From Cellvibrionaceae bacterium (GTDB taxonomy: Bacteria; Pseudomonadota; Gammaproteobacteria; Pseudomonadales; Cellvibrionaceae): a stretch of 15,446 nucleotides of DNA. Below are positions 7,091 to 14,650 of this stretch, piece after piece (position 1 is the first letter of the stretch; every line of letters begins with the position of its first letter). The stretch covers positions 1 to 15,446 of the forward strand of contig JALUYN010000222.1 in the NCBI GenBank assembly GCA_027012915.1. The letters are read 5' to 3'. Below the pieces are notes generated by a model, which saw only the letters and a program-made list of their open reading frames with translations, ran no database searches and was not told where the DNA came from. The translations under genes were made by a program, and so were the position numbers.

Positions 7091-7972
7091 ATGTCGGAAT
7101 TCAACATCATTGGGCTGGTCGGCCGTCAGGGCAGTGAACATGCGCTCTACAGTTTAAAACGTCTGATCCGCTACCTGCAGAGCGCCGGTGTAGAGGTGGT
7201 ACTTGAGGAAAGTACTGCCGAATCGTTACCGGGGCACACATTAACGGTTTCCAGCAGCGAAGAGCTGGGTAAGCGCTGTGATCTGGTGATCGTGGTCGGC
7301 GGCGATGGCAGTTTGCTTGGCGCAGCCCGATCACTGTCAAAATACAATGTGCCGCTGCTGGGTGTGAATCGTGGCCGTTTGGGCTTTCTAACGGATATCA
7401 AACCAGAAGAAATTGAGGAAAAGTGCGAAGAAGTACTCAGTGGTAAGTACATGATGGAGTCACGCTTCCTCCTGGAAACCTCTGTCATGCGCGGCACTGC
7501 CTTGCTTGGCGGTGGCGATGCCTTGAACGACGTAGTAATTCACCCCGGCAAATTTGTGCGCATGATTGAGTTTGAGCTCTATATCGATGGCCAATTTGTC
7601 TACAGTCAGCGGTCCGATGGTCTGATTATCTCTACACCCACGGGATCGACTGCCTATGCATTGAGTGGCGGTGGCCCGATTATGCACCCCAAACTCGATG
7701 CCATTGTGATTGTGCCCATGAACCCCCATACACTGAGCAGTCGGCCCATTGTTATTGACGGCAGCAGTGAAATTCGCATTTTGGTGGGCGAACACAATAG
7801 CGCTCACCCCCATGTAACTTTTGATGGTCAAAATCATGTGGTGACCAATCCGGGTGATGATATTCACATTCATAAGAAGCCACACAAGCTGAATCTGATT
7901 CACCCGCTGAATCACAATTTTTACGAAACCTGTCGCACCAAGTTGGGGTGGGGCAGCCACCTGGGTGAATAA
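7091..7972 (+). CDS. nadK: NAD kinase
   Basis: A 293-residue cytosolic enzyme, the normal length for bacterial NAD kinases, that phosphorylates NAD+ with ATP (or polyphosphate in some members) to make NADP+. The diagnostic motifs are all present: GGDGSLLGAAR (70-80) with catalytic Asp72, NRGRLGFLTD (93-102), ALNDVVIHPGK (144-154) and the glycine-rich RSDGLIISTPTGSTAYALSG (174-193). Product, family and reading frame are secure. The ATG has only a weak ribosome site. It heads a run of five closely spaced genes (nadK, metallophosphatase, rhomboid, yeaC, DUF2797), with pepN following. Confidence 0.97.
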   Translation: MSEFNIIGLVGRQGSEHALYSLKRLIRYLQSAGVEVVLEESTAESLPGHTLTVSSSEELGKRCDLVIVVGGDGSLLGAARSLSKYNVPLLGVNRGRLGFLTDIKPEEIEEKCEEVLSGKYMMESRFLLETSVMRGTALLGGGDALNDVVIHPGKFVRMIEFELYIDGQFVYSQRSDGLIISTPTGSTAYALSGGGPIMHPKLDAIVIVPMNPHTLSSRPIVIDGSSEIRILVGEHNSAHPHVTFDGQNHVVTNPGDDIHIHKKPHKLNLIHPLNHNFYETCRTKLGWGSHLGE

Positions 7973-7980
7973 GTTACGTC

Positions 7981-8961
7981 GTGATTAATTCTGATAGCAA
8001 GCCCGGATACGACATCATTGGCGACATTCACGGTTGCCATGATGCATTGTTGCGTTTGTTGTCACGCCTGGGTTATCAGTCCATTAACGGAGTTTTCAAG
8101 CATCCAGAGCGTAAAGCCATTTTTTTGGGGGACTTGATTGATCGCGGTCCAAAAATCCGTGAAACCCTGGGCTTGATTTACGCAATGGAGCGGGCTGGTG
8201 AGGCTCATGTGATCATCGGTAATCACGAGTTCAATGCCATTCGTAACGCTGAGAAGCTGCAGGCCTATGTCGAGACGGGGGATCGAGACGTGATGTCCGA
8301 GCGACTCTATCGTCTGATGGGAGAAACCCTTGAGCAGTTCCGGTCTCACCCCGAGGAATGGCGTCACTATACGCTCTGGTTTACTGGTTTGTCGCTGTTC
8401 TACGAGGGTGAAGGGTTTCGCGCGGTCCATGCTTGCTGGGATCAGGCTTTGATTGACGAGTACAAAGATCGCTACCACACCTCATACCTGACTGACGACT
8501 TCATCACTAAGGCCTTGGCTGGTGACAGCCTCGAGCATCGAGTTGTGGACAGACTAACGCGCGGCACCAGTATGAAGTTGCCTGATGGTCTAAAAGTAAC
8601 GGGTAAAGATGGTTTTATCCGACGTTTCTTTCGAACCAAATTCTGGTCAGAAACCCCCAAGACTTATGGCGATGTGGTGTTCCAGCCAGATCCTTTACCC
8701 TACGATCTCGCGGATCATCCCATTTGTCATGCCGAAAAGTCGAACCTCGTTCACTATGCCGAAGATGCGCCGCCAGTTTTCTTTGGTCACTACTGGTTGA
8801 AGGGAAAACCCAAACCTCTGTTGCATAACGTTGCCTGTCTTGATTACAGCGCGGTGAATTTTGGGCGACTGACAGCGTATCAGTTCAGTGGCGAAAGCTC
8901 GCTGCTTGAAGAACACTTTAAGTGGGTCTATGTTGACCCGGAAACCGAACCAGGGGTGTGA
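7981..8961 (+). CDS. PP2A-like calcineurin-type metallophosphoesterase
   Basis: A 326-residue phosphoesterase with the complete two-metal signature: GDIHG (14-18), GDLIDRGP (50-57), GNHE (80-83), VHACWD (149-154) and FGHYW (268-272). These supply the Asp, His and Asn ligands of the serine/threonine phosphatase and diadenosine tetraphosphatase type. The long middle and C-terminal region differs from ApaH and PrpA/B as I know them, so the substrate (phosphoprotein, nucleotide or other) cannot be given. The protein is probably cytosolic. Translation likely begins at GTG 7981, eight bases after the nadK stop; no ATG fits upstream of the first metal motif. The rhomboid start follows one base after its stop. 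Confidence 0.87.
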   Translation: MINSDSKPGYDIIGDIHGCHDALLRLLSRLGYQSINGVFKHPERKAIFLGDLIDRGPKIRETLGLIYAMERAGEAHVIIGNHEFNAIRNAEKLQAYVETGDRDVMSERLYRLMGETLEQFRSHPEEWRHYTLWFTGLSLFYEGEGFRAVHACWDQALIDEYKDRYHTSYLTDDFITKALAGDSLEHRVVDRLTRGTSMKLPDGLKVTGKDGFIRRFFRTKFWSETPKTYGDVVFQPDPLPYDLADHPICHAEKSNLVHYAEDAPPVFFGHYWLKGKPKPLLHNVACLDYSAVNFGRLTAYQFSGESSLLEEHFKWVYVDPETEPGV

Positions 8962-8962
8962 A

Positions 8963-9847
8963 TTGAGCTGGCATCGGGTACAACACTTTCCGTTGAATAT
9001 GAATCTGGCTCCCTTGATGTTGGAGTTACAGCGTCATCAGGTTGTCTATCGGATAACGGAAGAGGCCAACGGTCAGTGTTTGTGGGTTGCCGATGAAACT
9101 CAAATTGAGCCACTGCGACAATGGCTTCGTAATATTGATTTTTCTGATGCGGCATTCCAGGGCAGTTTCAATTCCGGTATCGATGTGGCGGGCAGCGCCA
9201 GCCATTCCACTCTCGGCTTGCTCAGCTTGGCGAATCGCTTTCCCGTGACTTTGATCGCTATTGCGTTGGCCGTCGTCGGCTATCTGGCGATGGAGTTTCA
9301 ATGGCTGTGGCTGATTCAGTGGTTGACGTTCCAACCGCTGGAATTAACTGGCAAGGGACTCGGCTGGGGCAGTGTTTCGGAGGCGTTTCAGTCTGGCCAA
9401 TTTTGGCGACTTTTGACGCCGGTGTTTCTGCATTTCAGCGTACTGCATCTGGTGTTTAACAGCCTTTGGGTATGGGAGTTCGGTCGTCGTATCGAGTTCT
9501 ACTGTGGTATGGGCAGCTATCTCAATGTGTTGCTGATTACAGGTATTTTCAGCAACGTCGTGCAGTACTTCTGGTCTGGACCTGCGTTGTTTGGCGGTCT
9601 TTCGGGAGTCGTATACGGCTTGCTTGGTTTTGTCTGGGTTATGCAAAAACGCGCTCCTGGTGGGCCATTGCAGATTCAGCCGGCCATTTTCGGCTTTTTG
9701 TTGTTCTGGTTGGCGCTGGGCTTTAGTGGTGCGCTGAATGTATTTATTGACGGTAGTGTGGCTAATGGCGCGCATGCTGCCGGTTTGGTTAGTGGGTTAG
9801 TGCTCGGATACTTCTGGCGACTGCCCGACGTTCGAAATCGTATATAG
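8963..9847 (+). CDS. GlpG-like rhomboid intramembrane serine protease
   Basis: A 294-residue inner-membrane protease. A small soluble N-terminal domain (about 1-60, with VYRITEEANGQCLWV) resembles the cytosolic domain of GlpG. About six membrane helices follow, the first at 95-111. The catalytic dyad is Ser214 in GGLSGVVYG and His271 in NGAHAAGL; HLVFN (162-166) carries the oxyanion-hole region. It should cut single-pass membrane proteins within the bilayer; substrates are unknown. The preferred start is the TTG at 8963. It follows AGGGG at a good distance, lies one base after the previous stop, and gives the SWHRVQHFPL opening expected of the family. An ATG at 8999 would drop 12 residues from the domain. 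Confidence 0.9.
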   Translation: MSWHRVQHFPLNMNLAPLMLELQRHQVVYRITEEANGQCLWVADETQIEPLRQWLRNIDFSDAAFQGSFNSGIDVAGSASHSTLGLLSLANRFPVTLIAIALAVVGYLAMEFQWLWLIQWLTFQPLELTGKGLGWGSVSEAFQSGQFWRLLTPVFLHFSVLHLVFNSLWVWEFGRRIEFYCGMGSYLNVLLITGIFSNVVQYFWSGPALFGGLSGVVYGLLGFVWVMQKRAPGGPLQIQPAIFGFLLFWLALGFSGALNVFIDGSVANGAHAAGLVSGLVLGYFWRLPDVRNRI

Positions 9848-9859
9848 GTAGATAGAGTT

Positions 9860-10126
9860 ATGGATTTTAAACAGCTGCTCGATTCCATTACGCCTGAGGT
9901 GTATGAAAATTTAAAAACGGCTATTGAGTTGGGTAAATGGGGCAATGGTGAGAAATTGACCCAAGAGCAAAAGGAACTCTGTATGCAGGCGGTAATTGCC
10001 TATGAGCATAATCATGTCCCGGAGGATCAGCGCACTGGTTATATTCCACCCAAACCTCACAGTCACTGCGGCGGTGAGGGAGATGTTGCCGAACCAGAGG
10101 GTGAGAAGCCCTTGAAATGGCAATAG
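9860..10126 (+). CDS. yeaC: DUF1315 family protein YeaC
   Basis: An 88-residue protein of the YeaC/DUF1315 family, unknown in function. It is largely helical at the start (MDFKQLLDSITPEVYENLKT), then has GKWGNGEKLTQEQKELCMQA, and ends in a proline-rich tail with a His/Cys patch, HSHCGG (67-72). No signal peptide or membrane helix is visible. It starts 12 bases after the rhomboid stop and ends 17 bases before the DUF2797 start, so it is part of the nadK run. Confidence 0.85.
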   Translation: MDFKQLLDSITPEVYENLKTAIELGKWGNGEKLTQEQKELCMQAVIAYEHNHVPEDQRTGYIPPKPHSHCGGEGDVAEPEGEKPLKWQ

Positions 10127-10143
10127 GCCAGAGGGCGTAGTCA

Positions 10144-10989
10144 ATGTCTGAATACCAAGGCCACTTACAAAAAATGGCCACCGAACACTGCTCTGCTGAT
10201 TCTGGTTGCAATGTTCAGTATCAATTGGTTCTCGATGACAATCGAGTTCCTGTGAATGAACTGTTGGGGCGAAAAATCAGTCTTCGCTTTGACGGTGAAA
10301 TACGCTGCTGTCACTGCGGACGCAAAACCAAAAAGAGTTTTAGTCAGGGCTTCTGTTATCCCTGTTTCAAAAAGTTGGCACAGTGCGACAGCTGTATTAT
10401 GAGTCCTGAACGGTGCCATTTCGATGCGGGCACTTGCCGAGAGCCGGAATGGGCGCGCCAGTTTTGTATGACCGATCACATTGTCTACCTTGCCAATTCA
10501 TCCGGTATCAAAGTGGGAATTACGCGTATGAACCAGGTACCCACTCGATGGATGGATCAGGGGGCGACCCAGGCTTTACCCATCTTTCGTGTCGCAACTC
10601 GACAGCTGTCAGGCTTCGTAGAGGACGCATTTCGCGAGCACGTTGGCGACAGAACCAATTGGCGAGCACTGTTGAAAGGCGAGGGTGAGCCGGTAGATCT
10701 TGAAGCTCTGCGAGACGAACTTTTCGAAAAGACCTGGAACTCAATCAATGAGTTGCAGGATCACTATGGCATTACTGCTGTTGAACCAATTTACGATGGT
10801 GAGCTGTATGAATTTCACTATCCCGTAGAGCAATATGCAGACAAGGTTAAAACCCATAACCTGGATAAGACTCCCGTGGTTGAAGGTGTACTTCAGGGGA
10901 TCAGAGGTCAGTATCTGTTGCTCGATACCGGTGCTATCAATATCCGAAAATTCGGTGCCTATCAGGTTAACGTGAGTATTGCCGACTAG
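10144..10989 (+). CDS. DUF2797 family protein with Cys-rich module and GIY-YIG-like segment
   Basis: A 281-residue protein of the uncharacterised DUF2797 family. A Cys-rich module, likely zinc-binding, spans about 55-98 (Cys55/56, 58, 71, 74, 81, 84, 91, 98). The next segment reads IVYLANSSGIKVGIT (113-127), then Arg135, a Gly at 140, Glu160 in a helix and TNWR (171-174). This order of Tyr, Lys-x-Gly-x-Thr, Arg and Glu resembles GIY-YIG/T5orf172-type nuclease domains. That suggests nucleic-acid binding or cutting but does not prove it. The ATG is preceded by GAGGG at a suitable distance. The gene follows yeaC by 17 bases and precedes pepN by 51. Confidence 0.83.
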   Translation: MSEYQGHLQKMATEHCSADSGCNVQYQLVLDDNRVPVNELLGRKISLRFDGEIRCCHCGRKTKKSFSQGFCYPCFKKLAQCDSCIMSPERCHFDAGTCREPEWARQFCMTDHIVYLANSSGIKVGITRMNQVPTRWMDQGATQALPIFRVATRQLSGFVEDAFREHVGDRTNWRALLKGEGEPVDLEALRDELFEKTWNSINELQDHYGITAVEPIYDGELYEFHYPVEQYADKVKTHNLDKTPVVEGVLQGIRGQYLLLDTGAINIRKFGAYQVNVSIAD

Positions 10990-10992
10990 CCC

Positions 10993-11015
10993 GGTGTCAT
11001 TGCACCTACTTTTTA
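10993..11015 (+). terminator. Weak terminator-like hairpin before pepN
   Basis: GGTGT and GCACC can pair (one G-U) around a four-base loop (10993-11006), followed by TAC and a run of five T. The stem is short, so at best this trims read-through from the nadK run into pepN. Confidence 0.25.
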
Positions 11016-11040
11016 ATGTAACTCAAATAAAGATTTCACT

Positions 11041-13710
11041 ATGACCGATTCAAAACCTGCAGCTATTTTTCTGAAAGATTATCAGGTCCCAGATTTTTTA
11101 ATCGATAGAACGCAACTCAAGTTTGAGCTTGATGCGGAACGTACCCGAGTAACGGCGAACTTGAGTGTTCGGCGTAATCCCGAAAGTGAGAATAACGCCG
11201 CGGATTTGGTTTTGCACGGTCAGGAAATGCAGCTTGAAGCAATTTCTATCGATGGTATTGCTTTGGATAAATCTCGCTATCGAGTGTCAGAAAATGATCT
11301 GACCGTATCGAACGTTGCAGATGTATTTGAGTTGCAAACACAAGTATTGATCAACCCGGTTGCCAATACATCGCTGGAGGGACTCTACAAGTCCCGGACA
11401 ATGTACTGTACTCAGTGTGAGGCAGAGGGTTTTCGAAAGATAACCTACTATCTGGATCGTCCCGATGTTCAAAGCGAGTTTACTACTACTGTAATCGGTA
11501 ATAAGGCAGAGTTCCCCGTTCTGTTGTCCAACGGTAATGCAATCGACCGCGGTGAAATGGATGATGGTCGGCACTATGCGGTCTGGCATGACCCTTTCAG
11601 AAAACCGGCTTATCTGTTTGCCTTGGTGGCCGGTGACCTCGCTGTGGTCGAAGACAAATTTACAACCTGTAGTGGCCGCAGTGTAGATCTGCAGATTTTT
11701 GTAGAGACTAAGGATCTGGATAAGTGCGATCATGCCATGCAGTCCCTGAAAAACGCCATGCGTTGGGACGAAGAGGTTTATGGTCGTGAATACGATCTGG
11801 ACATCTACATGATCGTCGCAGTAGATGACTTTAATATGGGAGCAATGGAAAACAAGGGATTGAATATATTCAATACCTCCTGCGTGCTGGCGAAACCTGA
11901 GACCACCACCGATGTTGGCTTTCAGCGCGTTGAGGCCGTGGTTGCTCACGAGTATTTCCACAATTGGTCTGGTAATCGAGTGACCTGTCGCGACTGGTTC
12001 CAGCTAAGCCTCAAAGAGGGGTTTACTGTATTTCGCGATGCTGAATTTTCGGCAGATCTTAATTCTCGCACAGTAAAACGTGTCGAAGATGCCACCCTGC
12101 TGCGTACCATGCAGTTTGCTGAAGACGGCGGGCCTATGGCGCATCCGGTGCAACCGGCATCGTTTATCGAGATATCCAATTTTTATACCCTGACAATTTA
12201 CGAGAAGGGTGCTGAAGTTGTGCGCATGATTCATACCCTGCTGGGGGCAGAACAATTTCGTGCGGGAAGCGATTTGTATTTCGAGCGCCACGATGGACAG
12301 GCCGCAACGATTGATGATTTTGTTCTGGCGATGGAAGATGCATCCGGTGAAGACTTGGGACAATTCAAGCGTTGGTATTCTCAAGCCGGCACGCCCACCG
12401 TTGTGGTGGAGGATGACTACAACGAGGATTCTGGTGAATACAGAATACGCTTTAAACAGATTCAGCCGGACACGCCTGATATGACTGCGGAGCAAAAGCA
12501 ACCGCTTTTGATTCCAGTGGCTTTGGGTTTGCTTGGTGACGCCGGGCATCTTCCTCTACAGCTGAAAGACGAAGAGATCAACGCCGATACCGAGGACAAT
12601 ACCCACTGTGTATTGCGACTCAAAGAGGCTGAGCAGGAATTCGTTTTTAGCAATGTGCGCGAGCGTCCGGTGCCCGCATTGTTTAGGGGGTTCTCTGCAC
12701 CGGTAAAATGGCGTTACAACTACAGTCGCGATGATTTGCAGCGACTTGCTGTCGCCGAAGAAGACGGTTTTAGCCGCTGGGATGCTGTTCAGCAACTGGC
12801 GGTTGCGGTTATTGATGACGCTATCAAAGCGTTCAATAACGACCGCGATACATCAGTCGATCAGCGCCTGGTCCAGGCTTACCGAACTTTGCTTAGCGAT
12901 AGGGCAATAGACAAGGCTATGGTGGCGTTAATGCTACAGCTGCCGTCTGAGGCCTATCTCAGTGAGTTGGCTGATGAAGTGGACGTGGAAGCGATTCACG
13001 TCGCTCGCCAGAGCGTTAAAAAGCAATTGGCAGAAGCGCTCAAGTTTGAGCTGTCCGAATGTTTTGCAGAGAACAATACTCAGCAGCAGTACCAACCCGT
13101 CGCAGAGCAGATTGCTCAACGATCACTGCGAAACAGTTGCCTGTCATATCTCCTGTGCTTAGACGACGAGTTGGGTATCAGTCTGGCTCGTCAGCAATAC
13201 CGTGAGGCAAATAATATGACCGATACCATGGCGGCACTTACCGGCGTGGTCAATAGCGATCATCCACGTGCTGGGGAGCTCGCCAAAGAATTGCTAGCAG
13301 ATTTCTACCAGCAGTGGCAGCAGGAAGCATTGGTGGTAAATCAGTGGTTGATGACCCAGGCCACTTGTAGCTTGCCTGGAGGTCTTGAGCGGGTTAAACG
13401 GCTAATGGAGCATCCTGCATTCGATATCAATAATCCCAATAAGGTGCGCTCGTTAATTGGGGCGTTTTGCAACAACAATCCCATCAACTTTCACGATACC
13501 AGCGGTGCGGGTTACGAGTTTCTGGCCGATCAGATCATCGCTCTGAACGAGTCAAATCCACAGATAGCCTCTCGACTGATTACGCCTTTGACCAAATGGC
13601 GCAAGTACAATCAACAGCGCCAACAGTTGATGCGATCAGCATTACAGCGAATCGAATCCACTGAAGATCTTTCAAAGGATGTCTACGAGGTAGTCAGTAA
13701 GAGCCTATAG
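11041..13710 (+). CDS. pepN: Aminopeptidase N (M1 family)
   Basis: An 889-residue zinc aminopeptidase, close to the 870 of E. coli PepN, which removes N-terminal residues from peptides in the last steps of cytosolic protein turnover. The exopeptidase motif GAMEN is at 267-271. The zinc site is H303-E304-Y-F-H307 with Glu326, and Tyr387 in TIYEKGAEV fits the transition-state tyrosine (E. coli Tyr381, same offset). The conserved opening KDYQVPDFLID and the long helical C-terminal domain (about 550-889) are present. There is no signal peptide. The ATG follows an AT-rich 51-base gap with only AAAG as a ribosome site. No convincing terminator follows the stop; the Fur-type promoter starts 32 bases later. 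Confidence 0.97.
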   Translation: MTDSKPAAIFLKDYQVPDFLIDRTQLKFELDAERTRVTANLSVRRNPESENNAADLVLHGQEMQLEAISIDGIALDKSRYRVSENDLTVSNVADVFELQTQVLINPVANTSLEGLYKSRTMYCTQCEAEGFRKITYYLDRPDVQSEFTTTVIGNKAEFPVLLSNGNAIDRGEMDDGRHYAVWHDPFRKPAYLFALVAGDLAVVEDKFTTCSGRSVDLQIFVETKDLDKCDHAMQSLKNAMRWDEEVYGREYDLDIYMIVAVDDFNMGAMENKGLNIFNTSCVLAKPETTTDVGFQRVEAVVAHEYFHNWSGNRVTCRDWFQLSLKEGFTVFRDAEFSADLNSRTVKRVEDATLLRTMQFAEDGGPMAHPVQPASFIEISNFYTLTIYEKGAEVVRMIHTLLGAEQFRAGSDLYFERHDGQAATIDDFVLAMEDASGEDLGQFKRWYSQAGTPTVVVEDDYNEDSGEYRIRFKQIQPDTPDMTAEQKQPLLIPVALGLLGDAGHLPLQLKDEEINADTEDNTHCVLRLKEAEQEFVFSNVRERPVPALFRGFSAPVKWRYNYSRDDLQRLAVAEEDGFSRWDAVQQLAVAVIDDAIKAFNNDRDTSVDQRLVQAYRTLLSDRAIDKAMVALMLQLPSEAYLSELADEVDVEAIHVARQSVKKQLAEALKFELSECFAENNTQQQYQPVAEQIAQRSLRNSCLSYLLCLDDELGISLARQQYREANNMTDTMAALTGVVNSDHPRAGELAKELLADFYQQWQQEALVVNQWLMTQATCSLPGGLERVKRLMEHPAFDINNPNKVRSLIGAFCNNNPINFHDTSGAGYEFLADQIIALNESNPQIASRLITPLTKWRKYNQQRQQLMRSALQRIESTEDLSKDVYEVVSKSL

Positions 13711-13741
13711 CTTCAACTTGTCACAGATCTCCTTTTTGCTC

Positions 13742-13776
13742 TTGAAATGAGAATCATTATCATTAAAATGATTCTC
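13742..13776 (+). promoter_or_regulatory. Fur-box promoter of the small-protein/cupin operon
   Basis: The TGAAATGAGAATCATTATC stretch (13743-13761) matches the 19-base Fur consensus at 15 of 19 positions, counted by hand. Shifted windows at 13749-13767 and 13758-13776 match at 14 and 13. The core is a perfect inverted repeat, GAGAATCATT (13749-13758) and AATGATTCTC (13767-13776). A promoter, TTGAAA (13742-13747), 16 bases, TAAAAT (13764-13769), coincides with it. Fur with iron bound should therefore block RNA polymerase, and iron shortage should release the operon. The start would be near 13776. Confidence 0.85.
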
Positions 13777-13811
13777 CATCCCGAGTCGCTGTATTTGCTC
13801 TTGGGGGATGG
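13776..13811 (+). other. Stem-loop in the 5' leader of the Fur-type operon
   Basis: CCATCCC (13776-13782) is perfectly complementary to GGGATGG (13805-13811), and inside this GAG (13783-13785) can pair with CTC (13798-13800), leaving a TTGG bulge. The fold would sit at the very 5' end of the predicted transcript, about 16 bases before the strong GAAGGAG ribosome site. It could protect the RNA or bind a regulator; no known riboswitch is recognised. Confidence 0.4.
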
Positions 13812-13839
13812 CGGAAAGCCACAGAAGAAGGAGATTGTG

Positions 13840-13989
13840 ATGAGTTGTGATGCCAAGAGTCAAAAGCGCTTTCGTCGCTTTCAACAAAAGTTAAGGCGAC
13901 GCTTGAATGCTCAGGAAACGTACAAGACCGCAGCATCAGTAGAAGAGGGCTGTAGGCAATCAGGTGTCAAGGCCGGGAGCGCACGATGA
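13840..13989 (+). CDS. Small Arg/Lys-rich protein of a Fur-type operon, unknown
   Basis: A 49-residue protein with no family I recognise. Residues 7-21 (SQKRFRRFQQKLRRR) form a strongly basic, probably helical stretch, and single cysteines lie at 3 and 38. It has no membrane segment. Coding is supported by a strong GAAGGAG site (13827-13833) six bases before the ATG, by the Fur-type promoter just upstream, and by the ATGA overlap with the next start. A role in iron-shortage physiology is inferred from the promoter only; RNA binding by the basic stretch is a guess. Confidence 0.7.
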   Translation: MSCDAKSQKRFRRFQQKLRRRLNAQETYKTAASVEEGCRQSGVKAGSAR

Positions 13990-14174
13990 GTTTAGTCGGT
14001 GATGGTTCCACGGTTCAGTTAGAAATCGCCGCCAACAAACTGCAGGATCTGATGGCTCGTGGGTTCTTGTGTGCTGAAGACTTGCGGTGTTTGAATAGCT
14101 CGTCAAGAGACAGTGTAAAGGCTCTGTGTCTCAAGGCCTGCTCTCAGCGTATCGCGCGCTCGTCACAGTGTTAG
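13986..14174 (+). CDS. Small Cys-containing protein of a Fur-type operon, unknown
   Basis: A 62-residue protein I do not recognise. It is probably helical and carries five cysteines at 29, 35, 48, 52 and 62. The central part reads LQDLMARGFLCAEDLRCL and is followed by VKALCLKACSQRI, so C-x5-C and C-x3-C pairs could hold a metal or Fe-S cluster. Its ATG overlaps the stop of the 49-aa gene by four bases, which supports translational coupling. The cupin gene starts 16 bases after its stop. There is no signal peptide or membrane helix. Confidence 0.7.
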   Translation: MSLVGDGSTVQLEIAANKLQDLMARGFLCAEDLRCLNSSSRDSVKALCLKACSQRIARSSQC

Positions 14175-14190
14175 GCGATCGGCGAGAGAT

Positions 14191-14508
14191 ATGGCAGTGA
14201 ATAATATCTTTAGTGGCTTTCCCGGTGTGTTTCGCGGTGAATTGTTTGACAAATTGCTCGATCACTCCGACTTTCGCATTGAGCGAATCGTGCTTAACAG
14301 TAGCTCCTCCGATGAGGCTCAATGGTTGCGACGCAAGCGCGCCCAGTGGTTGATGTTAGTTCAGGGATTTGTAGTGCTCGAATCTGATAATGAACGAGCC
14401 ATTGAAGTGAAAGCCGGCGATTATCTTTTGCTTGAGGCGAATAGTAAGCATCGATTGCGATGGAAATGTCCCGATGATGAAACCATTTTACTCAGCGTCC
14501 AGTTCTAG
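14191..14508 (+). CDS. Small cupin-domain protein
   Basis: A 105-residue single-domain cupin of the short type that begins with NIFSG and has the strand pair WLMLVQGFVVLES and VKAGDYLLLEANSKHRLRW. The second cupin motif keeps Asp77 and His87. The first lacks the usual His-x-His and has AQWLML where relatives often show an acidic residue, so metal binding may be weak or absent. Its substrate is unknown. GAGAG before the ATG gives a fair ribosome site. It is the third and last gene of the Fur-type operon. Confidence 0.83.
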   Translation: MAVNNIFSGFPGVFRGELFDKLLDHSDFRIERIVLNSSSSDEAQWLRRKRAQWLMLVQGFVVLESDNERAIEVKAGDYLLLEANSKHRLRWKCPDDETILLSVQF

Positions 14509-14530
14509 TATTTGTCTCTACGGTCGGTAT

Positions 14531-14568
14531 CAGTTTGCAGCACAAATAGTCACTGTGTATGCAAACTG
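14531..14568. repeat. Perfect 9-bp inverted repeat after the cupin gene
   Basis: CAGTTTGCA (14531-14539) is mirrored by TGCAAACTG (14560-14568) around 20 bases. An inner CACA/TGTG pair (14541-14544, 14554-14557) could lengthen the stem. A competing pair, AGTCAC (14548-14553) with GTGACT (14575-14580), overlaps the loop. No T run follows, so it is not a standard intrinsic terminator; an operator or RNA 3'-end structure is possible. Confidence 0.5.
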
Positions 14569-14650
14569 AGAACTGTGACTGAGACGAGGCTATTGCGCAC
14601 AATTAGTAGCCATTTTACAGAAGGCCCCGTTATAAAAGGGCTGGAGTGAG

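Noticed and set aside
11287..11961. Long open frame antisense to pepN
   Set aside because: It lies wholly inside the conserved pepN coding region, including the zinc site, has no ribosome site and has no recognisable domain; it mirrors pepN codon use.
14624..14641. GCCC/GGGC hairpin around TATAAAA
   Set aside because: Four pairs only and no T run on either strand; too weak to call a terminator.
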